This document shows positions 51,166 through 64,000 of a stretch of DNA of 64,000 nt, piece after piece. Source of the DNA: Klebsiella africana (lineage in GTDB: Bacteria > Pseudomonadota > Gammaproteobacteria > Enterobacterales > Enterobacteriaceae). Both the position numbers and the translations under genes were made by a program. The notes beneath the pieces are model-generated. The model did no database searches. It was not told where the DNA came from and saw only the letters and a program-made list of their open reading frames with translations. Where the stretch lies: assembly GCF_020526085.1 (NCBI RefSeq), contig NZ_CP084874.1, positions 5,022,001 through 5,086,000 of the forward strand. The letters are read 5' to 3'. Numbering within the stretch: position 1 is the stretch's first letter; the number at the start of each line of letters is the position of its first letter.

Positions 51166-51502
51166 AGTCATCGCTTTCGGTGTAATCGTCAGCGCCTTCC
51201 ATCTGCGGTTTGCCGCCGGAAAGAGTATGGAAACGCTTCGGCCGCTTGATACGCGCCATATACTTGATCCATACACGTTCTGCTTCCGTTACCGGCTCAC
51301 GTTCACCACGGCACACCGAGACAAATTGCTTTTCATCGTCGGTAACAGGTTCGCGTTTACCCAGTTCCAGTTCGTTAAAGGCATAACCATGACGTTCCAG
51401 CAGTTGCGCCTCTTTGATGGTGAAATCACCGTGACGGGAGAACCCGCGTGGATAATTTTTATTGTCGAAAAAACGATTAGTCGTCGTAAAGCTTTCCGCC
51501 AT
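51164..51502 (-). CDS. maoP: MaoP (YifE), macrodomain Ori protein
   Basis: MaoP organises the Ori macrodomain of the chromosome in E. coli together with the nearby site maoS. The 112-aa protein is the family length, with the start [20 protein letters not shown], two similar motifs ([15 protein letters not shown] and [14 protein letters not shown]) and an acidic tail ending in DYTESDD. It is divergent from hdfR. I could not identify a maoS site with confidence. Confidence 0.94.
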   Translation of the reverse strand: MAESFTTTNRFFDNKNYPRGFSRHGDFTIKEAQLLERHGYAFNELELGKREPVTDDEKQFVSVCRGEREPVTEAERVWIKYMARIKRPKRFHTLSGGKPQMEGADDYTESDD

Positions 51503-51620
51503 CCTACACGCTCCTGATTCTTTGGCCGAGCTATTTATGGCGCGGAGTATTAGTTACGCTTGACAGAGCGTCAAACAAAACATTTAAATCATCACGACAA
51601 ATAATTTTGTGGAGAACGGT

Positions 51621-52442
51621 GTGGATACGGAATTGCTCAAGACTTTCCTGGAAGTGAGCAGAACTCGTCACTTTGGGCGAGCAGCAGAGGCGCTTTACCT
51701 GACGCAGTCAGCGGTCAGCTTTCGTATTCGTCAGCTGGAAAATCAACTTGGTGTGAACCTGTTCACCCGTCATCGTAATAACATTCGCCTGACGACTGCC
51801 GGCGAAAAGCTCCTGCCCTACGCTGAAACGCTAATGAATACCTGGCAGGCTGCGCGCAAGGAGGTGGCACACTCTTCCCGACATAATGAATTCTCCATCG
51901 GGGCCAGCGCCTCCCTATGGGAATGTATGCTTAACGGCTGGCTAGGCACGCTTTATAACGCTCCCTACAATCTCCAGTTTGAAGCGCGTATTGCGCAGCG
52001 ACAGTCGCTGGTTAAACAGCTTCACGAACGCCAGTTGGATCTGCTGATCACCACCGAATCGCCGAAGATGGATGAATTAAGCAGCCAGCTGTTGGGTAAT
52101 TTTACTCTTGCCCTGTATTGCGCATCGCCTGCAAAAAACAGAAATGAATTGAATTACCTGCGCCTTGAATGGGGGCCTGATTTTCAGCAAAACGAAGTGG
52201 GACTGATAGGAAGCGATGATGTTCCGCTGCTCACTACCTCTTCAGCTGAACTGATCTATCAGCAATTATCGCGCCTGAACGGCTGCTGTTGGCTACCTGT
52301 TCGCTGGGCGAAAGAGAAGCATGGGTTACATACGGTCATGGACAGCGCTACGCTTTCCCGTCCACTCTATGCGATCTGGTTACAAAATAGCGATAAGCAG
52401 GCGCCGATCCATGAGATCCTGAAAAACCCTATCCTGGAATAA
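51621..52442 (+). CDS. hdfR: HdfR, LysR-type regulator
   Basis: HdfR is an H-NS-dependent LysR regulator that represses the flagellar master operon flhDC and activates gltBD in E. coli. I use the GTG at 51621 ([19 protein letters not shown]), preceded by GGAG, giving 273 aa. The HTH ([22 protein letters not shown]) is intact. Compared with E. coli it lacks a few residues in the middle and ends a few residues earlier. In a non-motile genus its target would differ; that is inference. Confidence 0.93.
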   Translation: MDTELLKTFLEVSRTRHFGRAAEALYLTQSAVSFRIRQLENQLGVNLFTRHRNNIRLTTAGEKLLPYAETLMNTWQAARKEVAHSSRHNEFSIGASASLWECMLNGWLGTLYNAPYNLQFEARIAQRQSLVKQLHERQLDLLITTESPKMDELSSQLLGNFTLALYCASPAKNRNELNYLRLEWGPDFQQNEVGLIGSDDVPLLTTSSAELIYQQLSRLNGCCWLPVRWAKEKHGLHTVMDSATLSRPLYAIWLQNSDKQAPIHEILKNPILE

Positions 52443-52512
52443 GCGCTACTCTCCATGGACGGAGATCAGCAAGGTATTTTCGTAGGGGCTATTGCAATTG
52501 GAGAGTTGAGAT

Positions 52513-52545
52513 AAAAAAAAATCCTTTGCCTGAGCAAAGGATTCT
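52513..52545 (-). terminator. terminator of the rRNA operon
   Basis: On the minus strand ATCCTTTGC-TCAG-GCAAAGGAT is followed by TTTTTTTTATC. It lies 7 nt beyond tRNA-Trp and ends the rrn transcript facing hdfR. Confidence 0.9.
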
Positions 52546-52551
52546 TATAAA

Positions 52552-52627
52552 TGGCAGGGGCGGAGAGACTCGAACTCCCAACACCCGGTTTTGGAGACCG
52601 GTGCTCTACCAATTGAACTACGCCCCT
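52552..52627 (-). tRNA. trpT: tRNA-Trp (CCA)
   Basis: A 76-nt tRNA beginning AGGGGCGTAGTTCAATTGG with anticodon CCA and encoded CCA end. It is the last gene of the rRNA operon, as trpT is in E. coli rrnC. Confidence 0.98.
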
Positions 52628-52680
52628 AAAATTTTCTTACCACTAAGCCTGCTATCTGAGCAGGCTTAATGTTAAATAAG

Positions 52681-52757
52681 TGGCGGAACGGACGGGACTC
52701 GAACCCGCGACCCCCTGCGTGACAGGCAGGTATTCTAACCGACTGAACTACCGCTCC
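52681..52757 (-). tRNA. aspT: tRNA-Asp (GUC)
   Basis: A 77-nt tRNA beginning GGAGCGGTAGTTCAGTCGG with anticodon GTC and encoded CCA end. It lies between 5S rRNA and tRNA-Trp, as aspT does in E. coli rrnC. Confidence 0.98.
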
Positions 52758-52812
52758 ACCGAATTTCTTCGCTTTATTACCACCGGTTGTCATCCCGGCT
52801 TACTGCAATTTG

Positions 52813-52932
52813 ATGCCTGGCAGTTCCCTACTCTCACATGGGGAGACCCCACACTACCATCGGCGCTACGGCGTTTCACTTCTGAGTTCGGCATGGGGTC
52901 AGGTGGGACCACCGCGCTAGTGCCGCCAGGCA
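52813..52932 (-). rRNA. rrf: 5S ribosomal RNA
   Basis: The 120-nt gene runs from TGCCTGGCGG at 52932 to CTGCCAGGCAT at 52813, with the terminal stem and the CCCATGCCGAACTCAGAAGTG core intact. Small differences from E. coli are confined to the loop sequences. Confidence 0.97.
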
Positions 52933-53036
52933 AATTCTGTTTTATCAGCCCGTCTTTAAGACGTACTGATTAATCTGTATCAGAGCTGAAAATTCTCTCA
53001 ATCCGCCAAAACATCTTCGGCGTTGTAAGGTTAAGC

Positions 53037-55928
<2,892 letters not shown>

Positions 55929-56234
55929 TCACAACCCGAAGACGTCTTGTTCTGTCCGGTTCGTTGCGCATCGTGAATCCTGCGTTGTTCCGTACTCGCG
56001 ATGCTCATGGACATAGAGTCCACTCCGCTCGCTGCGTGCGGTACGCCTTGGCTTCACTTTGCTCACGTCACCTTTTACAGTGTCATCTTCAGATTGCGAA
56101 AATTTGAGAGACTCGAACACACTTAAACAGTGTGTCGTTTCAATTTTCAGCTTGATCCAGATTTTTAAAGAGCAAAACTTCGCAGTGCACCTTTTCAGGT
56201 TCACTCTGAAGTTTTCTTGTGTTCGCAGTAAAGA
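55929..56234 (-). other. 16S-23S spacer, 23S-proximal part
   Basis: This 306-nt spacer between tRNA-Ala and 23S contains the 23S processing-stalk arm and a boxA-type antitermination signal (TGCTCTTTAAAAATCTGG on the minus strand, around 56164-56175), as expected for NusB/NusE-dependent rRNA transcription. No gene is present. Confidence 0.8.
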
Positions 56235-56310
56235 TGGTGGAGCTATGCGGGATCGAACCGCAGACCTCCTGCGTGCAAAGCAGGCGCTCTCCCAGCTGAG
56301 CTATAGCCCC
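56235..56310 (-). tRNA. tRNA-Ala (UGC)
   Basis: A 76-nt tRNA beginning GGGGCTATAGCTCAGCTGG with anticodon TGC and encoded CCA. It follows tRNA-Ile in the 16S-23S spacer, the Ile-Ala arrangement known from E. coli rrnA, rrnD and rrnH. Confidence 0.98.
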
Positions 56311-56415
56311 ATCGAATGAATCTCTTTAACCTTAATTCGTTTTCGGGCGCGGCGTGGTGAAGCGAAGCATACTGAAGTATGCGAGCTTTGCCACAACAAA
56401 GCACGAGAGCGAATT

Positions 56416-56492
<77 letters not shown>

Positions 56493-56563
56493 GCAGAGAT
56501 TACTTACTGCTCTATTTTCATCAGACAATCTGTGTGAGCACTACAAAGGCAGGTTCTTTAAGG

Positions 56564-58103
<1,540 letters not shown>

Positions 58104-58235
58104 AAGTTTGATGCTCGTGAATTAAACTTCGTAATGAATTACGTATGTTCACTCAGAGACTTGGTATTCATTTTTCGTCCGAGGACGTTAAGAATCCATG
58201 TCACTTTGAGTGCCCACACAGATTGTCTGATAAAT

Positions 58236-58246
58236 TGTTAAAGAGC
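58236..58246 (-). promoter_or_regulatory. boxA antitermination site of the rrn leader
   Basis: GCTCTTTAACA on the minus strand matches the boxA consensus bound by NusB-NusE. It lies about 130 nt upstream of the 16S 5' end, within the leader that makes the 16S processing stalk. Confidence 0.85.
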
Positions 58247-58286
58247 GGTGCAACGCGGCGTTAAGCTCACCGTTGCGAGGTCCCGT

Positions 58287-58314
58287 ATAATACGTTTTCC
58301 TCATTCAGAGTCAA
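58287..58314 (-). promoter_or_regulatory. rrn P2 promoter
   Basis: TTGACT (58309-58314) and TATTAT (58287-58292) are spaced by 16 nt. This is the constitutive P2 promoter position, about 110 nt downstream of P1. Confidence 0.85.
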
Positions 58315-58419
58315 GCCCTTATTTTGCTTTTCTCTGTTGGTTTTCAGCGCTGAACTTCACCGCTGAAACCCCGCTGACCCGGCGGCTTGTTTGCCGTTGT
58401 TCCGTGTCAGTGGAGGCGC

Positions 58420-58447
58420 ATTATAGGGAGTTCTGAGACGTTGACAA
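58420..58447 (-). promoter_or_regulatory. rrn P1 promoter
   Basis: TTGTCA (58442-58447) and TATAAT (58420-58425) are spaced by 16 nt and followed by a GCGCCTCC discriminator, matching rrn P1. The A/T-rich run upstream (GAATAATTTTTTGAAAA) is a typical UP element. Growth-rate and ppGpp/DksA control is expected. The 395-nt gap 58104-58498 holds only this leader and promoters. Confidence 0.92.
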
Positions 58448-58498
58448 GCCCTGTTTTCAAAAAATTATTCAACCGTCTCTTTTTTGTGCAAAACGCCC

Positions 58499-59350
58499 TT
58501 AGAGCGGTAATTTTTCCAGCGTTGAAAAGCCATAGCGACGCAGAACGGGTAAAAGCTGTTCTGTTTCTGCCGTCAGCGCCATGCAGAATGCTTTATTCTC
58601 GTCGCTGGACTTCGCATCCGGCGCTTCATGCTCTAACAGCCAGGCAGTGCGACGGGCAATCGCCGCGCCAGAATCGATCAGCCGCGTGCCCTCCGGCAGA
58701 ACGCGCTGCAGCTCCTCCTGTAGAAGAGGAAAGTGGGTGCAGCCCAGCACCACCGTATCCGGCGGCTCCTGCATCCGCAGCCACGGCCGCAGGATGCGGC
58801 GGAGCTCTTCTAACGGCACAGGCTCGCCGTGCAGCTTCGCTTCCGCCAGCTCCACCAGCTCCGCCGACCCCAGCATTTCAATTCGGCATTCATTGGCAAA
58901 GCGGTCGATCAGCTCACGGGTATAAGGACGCTTAACGGTACCGCGCGTCGCCAGCAGGCCAACAATCCCGTTCGCCGTTAAGCGGGCGGCGGGCTTGATC
59001 GCCGGCACTACGCCAACGACGGGGAAGGCGAACTTTTCACGCAGGGCAGGCAGGGAGACGGTACTGGCGGTATTGCAGGCGATCACCGCCAGCGCCAAAG
59101 GATAGCGTTGCTGGACAGCGGTGACGATTTCCACAACGCGCTCAACGATAAACTCTTCGCTCTTCTCGCCGTACGGGAAAGCGACGTTATCAAAAGCATA
59201 GATGTAATGCAGATTCGGCAGCAGCTGCCGAATCTCATTATAAACCGACAACCCACCGACGCCGGAATCAAACACCAGCACGGTGGGACGTGGATCAGAA
59301 GGTGTAGCTGCCAGACAAGGTGTATTCCCGTCCTGCAGATTGGTAGCCAT
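58499..59350 (-). CDS. murI: Glutamate racemase
   Basis: MurI supplies D-glutamate for peptidoglycan. The 283-aa protein shows both catalytic cysteines, in [15 protein letters not shown] and [15 protein letters not shown], and the N-terminal [12 protein letters not shown] motif. Enterobacterial MurI carries an N-terminal extension that confers activation by UDP-MurNAc-Ala, seen here as the first ~20 residues. Its start lies 56 nt inside btuB, an overlap also present in E. coli. It is immediately upstream of the rrn P1 promoter. Confidence 0.97.
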   Translation of the reverse strand: MATNLQDGNTPCLAATPSDPRPTVLVFDSGVGGLSVYNEIRQLLPNLHYIYAFDNVAFPYGEKSEEFIVERVVEIVTAVQQRYPLALAVIACNTASTVSLPALREKFAFPVVGVVPAIKPAARLTANGIVGLLATRGTVKRPYTRELIDRFANECRIEMLGSAELVELAEAKLHGEPVPLEELRRILRPWLRMQEPPDTVVLGCTHFPLLQEELQRVLPEGTRLIDSGAAIARRTAWLLEHEAPDAKSSDENKAFCMALTAETEQLLPVLRRYGFSTLEKLPL

Positions 59351-61133
59351 AAACTGTCTCGTAATCTTTATCGAACAGGTTGGCTATTTTACCACGAACT
59401 GTCAGGTGTGAGGTGACGGGATACGATAAACCGACATCCCAGAGGCTCAAGCCACCCATATTGACGGTACGCGAGTTGTCGTAGTCATAATCGTAACGCT
59501 TGCCGATGTAGTGATACGTCACATCCCACCCCAGATCGTAGACCTGGCCGTTCAGCTCATATTTCACCTGCTGCTTCGCCCGGCGATAGAGGATCTTATT
59601 GGTTTCATCATCGCGAGGGTCAACATACTGCAGCGTCAGATGATGCTCCACCGGCCCGGTGGTGACATTCCCCGTCCACTCCAGCCCCTTGATCGTCGCC
59701 GACTTGACGTTGTAGTAGGCGTTGTTGTCGTAATCGATGAGGTTCTGAATCTCATAGCGATACGCAGAGAGACGCCAGTCGACCGGCCCCGTCAGCCCTT
59801 CGAGGCCCACTTCCCACTGCTTCGACTCCTCGGGCTTCAGGTTCGGGTTAGAGGCGATGCCAAAGCGTTCTGCGCCGTACTGCTGCCCGAGGGAGGGGGC
59901 GAGGAATCCAGTGCCGTACGAGAGCGTTGTCCGATAACCGTCGATAAATTCCCAGCCTGCCGCCGTCTGCCAGGTACCGTGCCAGCCAAACTGCTCGTCA
60001 TGATCCTCTCGGCCGGAAGCTTCCAGCGTCACGCTGTCAATCTGCTGCTGGCCCGTGAGATAAAGACCGGTGGTGTCACGCTTATACACGTCGGTACTGG
60101 TCGTTCCGCTGGATTTCAGCTTCTCTTGTTTCCAGTCTACGCCGCCGCTCACTGCGCCATGACCCACCACAACATTATTCCCCCACTGGATATAGCGCTG
60201 TTCCATATCATCCAGGGTGGTGCCCGCGGCATAGCGGCCAGCGTCGCTGCTGTAGTTGTAATCTTTGATGCGCTGATAGTTTGCAATCAACTGAGAGGAG
60301 TAAATCCCGGAGTGATAATGCAAACCGGTATCCCAGGACTGGGTGTAGGACTGGTCTTCATCGTTTCCGCCTGCGTAGCCCCAGTTACCCTGGTCATAGT
60401 CAGCGTTGGCGGAATAACCATAGCCGCGGAAGAAACCCGAGAAGTTGTCGTCGAACTGATGCTGTACCCCGCCCCACAGCATTTTATTGCGGTAGCCGTC
60501 GCGATCGCTGTCGCCGCTATAAGAGGAATTTGGCTGGACGTTAAATCCTTTGGTGGTCTGATAGGCGCCGGCAGCGGTAACCAGCGTATCGCCAAACCGC
60601 TTGTTAAAGGCGCCGTCATAAGACTGATAGCCATTCGTGCCCGCGCCAGCGTTGATTTGCGAACGCTCAGCGTCGGTCATGGTGATAATGTTCACCACCC
60701 CGCCGATAGCTCCAGAGCCGTAAACCGCGGAGCGCGGGCCACGGATATATTCCACCCGCTGGACCAGTGAGATAGGGATCTGACTGATATCTACGCCGTT
60801 GGAGATTCCCGGACGCGCCATCGGCACACCGTCGATCAGCACCAGCACGTGGCGAGCCTCCGTCCCCCGAACATACAGCGAAGCACTCTGCCCCATGCCG
60901 CCGTTGCGGGAAATATCAACCCCGGGAAGACGACGCATCACATCGTTTAAATCTTTGGACTGCCAGCGGTCGATGTCATCGCGCGTCACAACGTCGGTCG
61001 GCGCCAGCACGGTATTCACCGGCTGTTGAAAACGGTTTGCTGTCACTACCAGCGTATCTGAATTGCTATCCTGCGCCCAGCCGGAAAATGCCGTGACGGA
61101 TAAGACCGTCATCAGCGAAGCTTTTTTAATCAT
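59295..61133 (-). CDS. btuB: BtuB, TonB-dependent vitamin B12 receptor
   Basis: BtuB imports cobalamin across the outer membrane with TonB energy and is a receptor for colicins and phages. The 612-aa protein has a signal peptide cleaved after SGWA, the Ton box ([10 protein letters not shown]), a plug domain ([14 protein letters not shown]) and a 22-strand barrel ending in a C-terminal phenylalanine (YTLSGSYTF). Calcium-binding aspartate loops around DSDRDGYRN are visible. It is controlled by the riboswitch upstream. Confidence 0.97.
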   Translation of the reverse strand: MIKKASLMTVLSVTAFSGWAQDSNSDTLVVTANRFQQPVNTVLAPTDVVTRDDIDRWQSKDLNDVMRRLPGVDISRNGGMGQSASLYVRGTEARHVLVLIDGVPMARPGISNGVDISQIPISLVQRVEYIRGPRSAVYGSGAIGGVVNIITMTDAERSQINAGAGTNGYQSYDGAFNKRFGDTLVTAAGAYQTTKGFNVQPNSSYSGDSDRDGYRNKMLWGGVQHQFDDNFSGFFRGYGYSANADYDQGNWGYAGGNDEDQSYTQSWDTGLHYHSGIYSSQLIANYQRIKDYNYSSDAGRYAAGTTLDDMEQRYIQWGNNVVVGHGAVSGGVDWKQEKLKSSGTTSTDVYKRDTTGLYLTGQQQIDSVTLEASGREDHDEQFGWHGTWQTAAGWEFIDGYRTTLSYGTGFLAPSLGQQYGAERFGIASNPNLKPEESKQWEVGLEGLTGPVDWRLSAYRYEIQNLIDYDNNAYYNVKSATIKGLEWTGNVTTGPVEHHLTLQYVDPRDDETNKILYRRAKQQVKYELNGQVYDLGWDVTYHYIGKRYDYDYDNSRTVNMGGLSLWDVGLSYPVTSHLTVRGKIANLFDKDYETVYGYQSAGREYTLSGSYTF

Positions 61134-61182
61134 TGTAAAAGCATCCGAAACAGAAAAAGGATGCCGCAGGTTTTATCATTTG

Positions 61183-61375
61183 CTCGCGACGATAAAACCC
61201 AGTGCGACGTATTCCGGCAGGTCTTCGGGCTTGGAGGCTGTTTCAAGAAATAATGACTTCCCACGGCTAGCCGCAGTGTCTGCACCGAGTGCGCTCATTT
61301 CTCACCTTCCTTACCGCTGCGCGTCAGCCCCAGATTTCCACTGGGTTCCCTTTTAACTCACAGGACCGGTAGGCG
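61183..61375 (-). promoter_or_regulatory. adenosylcobalamin riboswitch of btuB
   Basis: The btuB leader on the minus strand contains the B12 box AGCCCGAAGACCTGCC (about 61219-61234) and the conserved GGCTGACGCGCAGCGGTAA segment, with flanking paired regions. Next to btuB a further hairpin (GCATCC ... GGATGC, 61142-61164) can hide the translation start. Binding of adenosylcobalamin is expected to block btuB expression. Confidence 0.9.
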
Positions 61376-61499
61376 AATGCTACAATCAGAATCATATAGA
61401 TGTCCAGACTGCTAATTATATTTCCCGCGGCATTCGAGGCTGGACATCCCCGGCGCTTTCCCTACAATCCCCGCGTACTTATTTTATTCAGGATGCATC

Positions 61500-62600
61500 A
61501 TGACCCCCGAACACCTTCCTACCGAACAATACGAAGCGCAGCTGGCAGAAAAAGTCGTCCGTTTGCAAACCATGATGGCGCCTTTTGCCGCGCCGGTTCC
61601 GGAAGTGTTTCGTTCGCCGGTCAGCCACTATCGTATGCGCGCCGAGTTCCGTCTGTGGCACGATGGCGATGATCTGTACCATATTATTTTCGATCAGCAG
61701 ACCCGGTCGCGGATTCGCGTTGATAGCTTTCCGGCAGCCAGCGCGCTGATCAATCAGCTGATGACCGCCATGCTGGAGGGCGTACGCAACAATCCCGTGC
61801 TACGCCATAAGCTGTTCCAGATTGACTATCTGACCACCCTCAGCAACCAGGCGGTCGTTTCGCTGCTGTATCATAAAAAACTCGATGATGCCTGGCGTGA
61901 GCAAGCGGAGGCGCTGCGTGACGCCCTGCGAGCCCAGGGACTCAATGTGCATCTGATTGGACGCGCGACCAAAACCAAAATCGAGCTCGATCAAGACTAT
62001 ATAGATGAACGTCTGCCGGTTGGTGGGCGAGAGATGATCTACCGTCAGGTAGAAAACAGCTTTACCCAGCCGAACGCGGCCATGAACATTCAAATGCTGG
62101 AGTGGGCGCTGGATGTCACCAAAGGGGCGACCGGCGATCTGCTGGAATTGTACTGCGGCAACGGTAACTTCTCGCTGGCGCTGGCGCGTAATTTCGATCG
62201 CGTACTGGCCACCGAAATCGCCAAACCGTCGGTGGCGGCGGCGCAGTACAACATCGCCGCTAACCATATCGACAACGTGCAGATTATCCGCATGGCGGCG
62301 GAAGAGTTTACTCAGGCGATGAACGGCGTGCGGGAGTTCAACCGGCTGCAGGGTATCGATCTGCAAAGCTATCAGTGCGAGACCATTTTCGTCGATCCGC
62401 CGCGTAGCGGGCTGGACAGTGAAACGGAAAAAATGGTGCAGGCCTATCCGCGTATTCTGTACATTTCGTGCAACCCGGAAACGCTGTGTCGCAATCTGGA
62501 GACGCTAAGCCAGACGCACAACGTTACCCGGCTGGCGCTATTCGACCAGTTCCCGTATACCCATCACATGGAGTGCGGCGTTCTGCTGACCCGGAAATAG
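61500..62600 (+). CDS. trmA: TrmA, tRNA m5U54 methyltransferase
   Basis: TrmA makes ribothymidine at position 54 of tRNA with S-adenosylmethionine and also acts on tmRNA. The 366-aa protein is the E. coli length. The SAM site ([16 protein letters not shown]), the [10 protein letters not shown] motif, the nucleophile cysteine in [11 protein letters not shown] (about C324) and the C-terminal catalytic glutamate in HHMECGVLL are present. It is divergent from btuB. Confidence 0.97.
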   Translation: MTPEHLPTEQYEAQLAEKVVRLQTMMAPFAAPVPEVFRSPVSHYRMRAEFRLWHDGDDLYHIIFDQQTRSRIRVDSFPAASALINQLMTAMLEGVRNNPVLRHKLFQIDYLTTLSNQAVVSLLYHKKLDDAWREQAEALRDALRAQGLNVHLIGRATKTKIELDQDYIDERLPVGGREMIYRQVENSFTQPNAAMNIQMLEWALDVTKGATGDLLELYCGNGNFSLALARNFDRVLATEIAKPSVAAAQYNIAANHIDNVQIIRMAAEEFTQAMNGVREFNRLQGIDLQSYQCETIFVDPPRSGLDSETEKMVQAYPRILYISCNPETLCRNLETLSQTHNVTRLALFDQFPYTHHMECGVLLTRK

Positions 62601-62603
62601 GCC

Positions 62604-62639
62604 AAAAAAAACCGGCAACGTCATGTTGCCGGTTTTTTT
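62604..62639. terminator. bidirectional terminator trmA/yijD
   Basis: ACCGGCAAC-GTCAT-GTTGCCGGT is preceded by eight A residues and followed by seven T residues, serving both the convergent trmA and yijD. Confidence 0.92.
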
Positions 62640-62650
62640 CCGTTGGCGGC

Positions 62651-63010
62651 TTACTCGGCCGCCGTATTTTTGCGGTTACGCATCTTGTAGCCGATCCAGA
62701 AGACCATCGCGACGGACAGAACGGCCGGGAAGAAGTTAGAACCGATATCCGGGTACTCTGCACGCACGACGGTGCTGTACAACAGCACCCCGAGAATAAA
62801 AAAGGCGGCAGCCAGGCCCGGTAGCCCAACGGGCATACTGCGATTCTGATAGCGCTGATGCAGACAGTAGACCGTCAGCAGCAGGGATAAAATGGGGAAG
62901 ACGGAAAACGGAACTATCGAACTGAACAGCGCCGCAAAGGCGCCATTAATGGATAACCCGGCAATCAGTGCCAGCAGCAGCGTACCTTTATCTTGAACTG
63001 AGTGTTTCAT
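62651..63010 (-). CDS. yijD: YijD inner-membrane protein
   Basis: This 119-aa protein has four predicted membrane helices and is the family length of E. coli YijD (DUF1422). Its function is unknown. It lies 15 nt downstream of fabR, and the two are almost certainly co-transcribed, as in E. coli. No catalytic motif is visible. Confidence 0.92.
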   Translation of the reverse strand: MKHSVQDKGTLLLALIAGLSINGAFAALFSSIVPFSVFPILSLLLTVYCLHQRYQNRSMPVGLPGLAAAFFILGVLLYSTVVRAEYPDIGSNFFPAVLSVAMVFWIGYKMRNRKNTAAE

Positions 63011-63025
63011 TGCTCGTCCTTCACG

Positions 63026-63658
63026 TTATTCGGAATGATGTGACATTTTTTCTTGTTCACGGCGATACCAGTAATACGCGCCTTTCGAGATCATTCTAAG
63101 CTGCAGTACCAACCGTTCTTCCAGCTGTCGGCGCTGCTCAGGGCCGACATCCAGCGCTTCCGCGCCAGCGCTAAAAACGATGGTCACCATAGCTTCAGCC
63201 TGCGCTTCGGTAAAGGCGCGCGGCATATGGTTTTCGAGTTCTAAATAGTCGGCAAGTTCCGCAATAAAGTGCTGGATCTCGCGTGCGACGGCGGCGCGAA
63301 ACGCCGCAGAGGTTCCCGAGCGCTCGCGCAGCAGCAGGCGGAAGGCGTTCGGGTTGTTACCGATAAATTCCATAAAGGTGGAGACCGAGGTGCGGATCAC
63401 GCTGCCGCCTTTGGCAATCCGCTGGCGCGCCTGGCGCATCAGCTGGCGCAGCATCAGTCCGCTCTCATCGACCATCGTCAGGCCCAGCTCATCGACGTCG
63501 CGAAAATGACGATAAAAGGACGTCGGCGCGATCCCTGCTTCCCGCGCCACTTCACGCAAGCTCAGGCTGGCGAAACTCCGCTCAGCGCTAAGTTGGCTGA
63601 ATGCCGCTTCCACCAGCGAACGGCGGGTTTTTTCTTTTTGTTGTGCTCTTACGCCCAT
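63026..63658 (-). CDS. fabR: FabR, repressor of unsaturated fatty acid genes
   Basis: FabR is a TetR-family regulator that represses fabA and fabB according to the unsaturated/saturated acyl-CoA or acyl-ACP balance. From the second ATG ([20 protein letters not shown]) it is 210 aa. The HTH is at about residues 10-55 ([21 protein letters not shown]), followed by an all-helical ligand domain. The C-terminal tail (KMSHHSE) differs from E. coli. It is divergent from sthA. Confidence 0.95.
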   Translation of the reverse strand: MGVRAQQKEKTRRSLVEAAFSQLSAERSFASLSLREVAREAGIAPTSFYRHFRDVDELGLTMVDESGLMLRQLMRQARQRIAKGGSVIRTSVSTFMEFIGNNPNAFRLLLRERSGTSAAFRAAVAREIQHFIAELADYLELENHMPRAFTEAQAEAMVTIVFSAGAEALDVGPEQRRQLEERLVLQLRMISKGAYYWYRREQEKMSHHSE

Positions 63659-63857
63659 CACGATGTATGAATCCTTCCAATAGCCCTGCTGGCACTATAC
63701 CAGAGATTAAAACTAATCGGTTTGCCCTGGATTGTGAATGATTGTTTACGAGCCGTTTCTGCTTTTATGCTGCAAAAAAGCACAACGATAATTGGGTTAA
63801 AGCGCAGCGAATGTTATCATCGTGTTTATTTTATGTATAAAACAGGTGAGTAATGCC

Positions 63858-64000
63858 ATGTCACACTCTTGGGATTATGATGCAATAGTGATTGGTTCCG
63901 GTCCTGGCGGGGAAGGCGCCGCCATGGGACTGGTGAAACAGGGAGCACGCGTTGCCGTCATCGAGCGCTACCATAATGTCGGCGGCGGTTGCACCCACTG
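63858..64000 (+). CDS. sthA: SthA soluble transhydrogenase, N-terminal fragment
   Basis: The first 47 codons of SthA (UdhA) are visible before the window ends. The enzyme is a soluble FAD flavoprotein that moves reducing equivalents from NADPH to NAD+. The start [20 protein letters not shown] gives the FAD-binding [12 protein letters not shown] motif, and [14 protein letters not shown] leads into the region equivalent to the disulfide site of related enzymes. An ATG 5 nt upstream is out of frame. Confidence 0.95.
   Translation, partial: MSHSWDYDAIVIGSGPGGEGAAMGLVKQGARVAVIERYHNVGGGCTH

Noticed and set aside
59511..60770. 419-codon plus-strand frame opposite btuB
   Set aside because: Antisense to the BtuB barrel; composition is that of a shadow frame and btuB is complete.

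Overview
This window is an enterobacterial chromosome segment, most likely from the Klebsiella/Raoultella group. Every conserved block is near-identical in gene content and protein length to the Escherichia coli region from corA-uvrD through hemCDXY, the enterobacterial common antigen (ECA) wec cluster, rho-trxA-rhlB-gppA, rep and the ilv operon to hdfR. It then joins directly to the murI-btuB-trmA-fabR-sthA block. Coding G+C is high except in one gene. Genus assignment is inference from gene content and composition; no search was run.

Layout. 1-6.1 kb: 5' end of corA with its structured leader, then uvrD (LexA box), yigB, xerC, yigA, dapF, lptM. 6.3-13.8 kb: cyaY facing cyaA (TTG start, CRP site), then hemC-hemD-hemX-hemY for tetrapyrrole synthesis. 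13.8-14.7 kb: the GlmZ small RNA and a four-tRNA operon (Arg-His-Leu-Pro). 14.7-29.1 kb: the permease yifK and the complete ECA cluster wecA-wzzE-wecB-wecC-rffG-rffH-wecD-wecE-wzxE-wecF-wzyE-wecG. 29.3-34.5 kb: rho with its leader peptide rhoL, trxA, and divergent rhlB-gppA. 34.5-37.4 kb: a three-gene accessory cassette between gppA and rep, encoding a NahR/NodD-like LysR regulator, a hydroxybenzoate decarboxylase of the amidohydrolase superfamily and a DUF554 membrane protein. 37.4-40.1 kb: rep and two tandem parvulins. 40.2-49.3 kb: ilvC/ilvY and ilvLXGMEDA, with an intact ilvG. 49.6-52.4 kb: yifB (ComM-like), maoP, hdfR. 52.5-58.5 kb: one rRNA operon on the minus strand (16S-tRNA Ile-tRNA Ala-23S-5S-tRNA Asp-tRNA Trp). 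58.5-64 kb: murI, btuB with a cobalamin riboswitch, trmA, yijD, fabR and the 5' end of sthA.

The genes form functional modules: DNA repair and chromosome resolution, haem synthesis, ECA assembly (undecaprenyl-PP-GlcNAc priming, ManNAcA and Fuc4NAc sugar synthesis, transfer, flipping, polymerisation, chain length), and branched-chain amino acid synthesis with attenuation. No insertion sequence, prophage, CRISPR array or toxin-antitoxin pair was seen.

The most interesting item is the accessory cassette at the gppA/rep junction. Its decarboxylase gene is clearly more A+T-rich than its neighbours and has a promoter overlapped by a dyad. Second is the rRNA locus, whose flanks correspond to two different E. 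coli rrn operons and whose spacer tRNAs correspond to neither.
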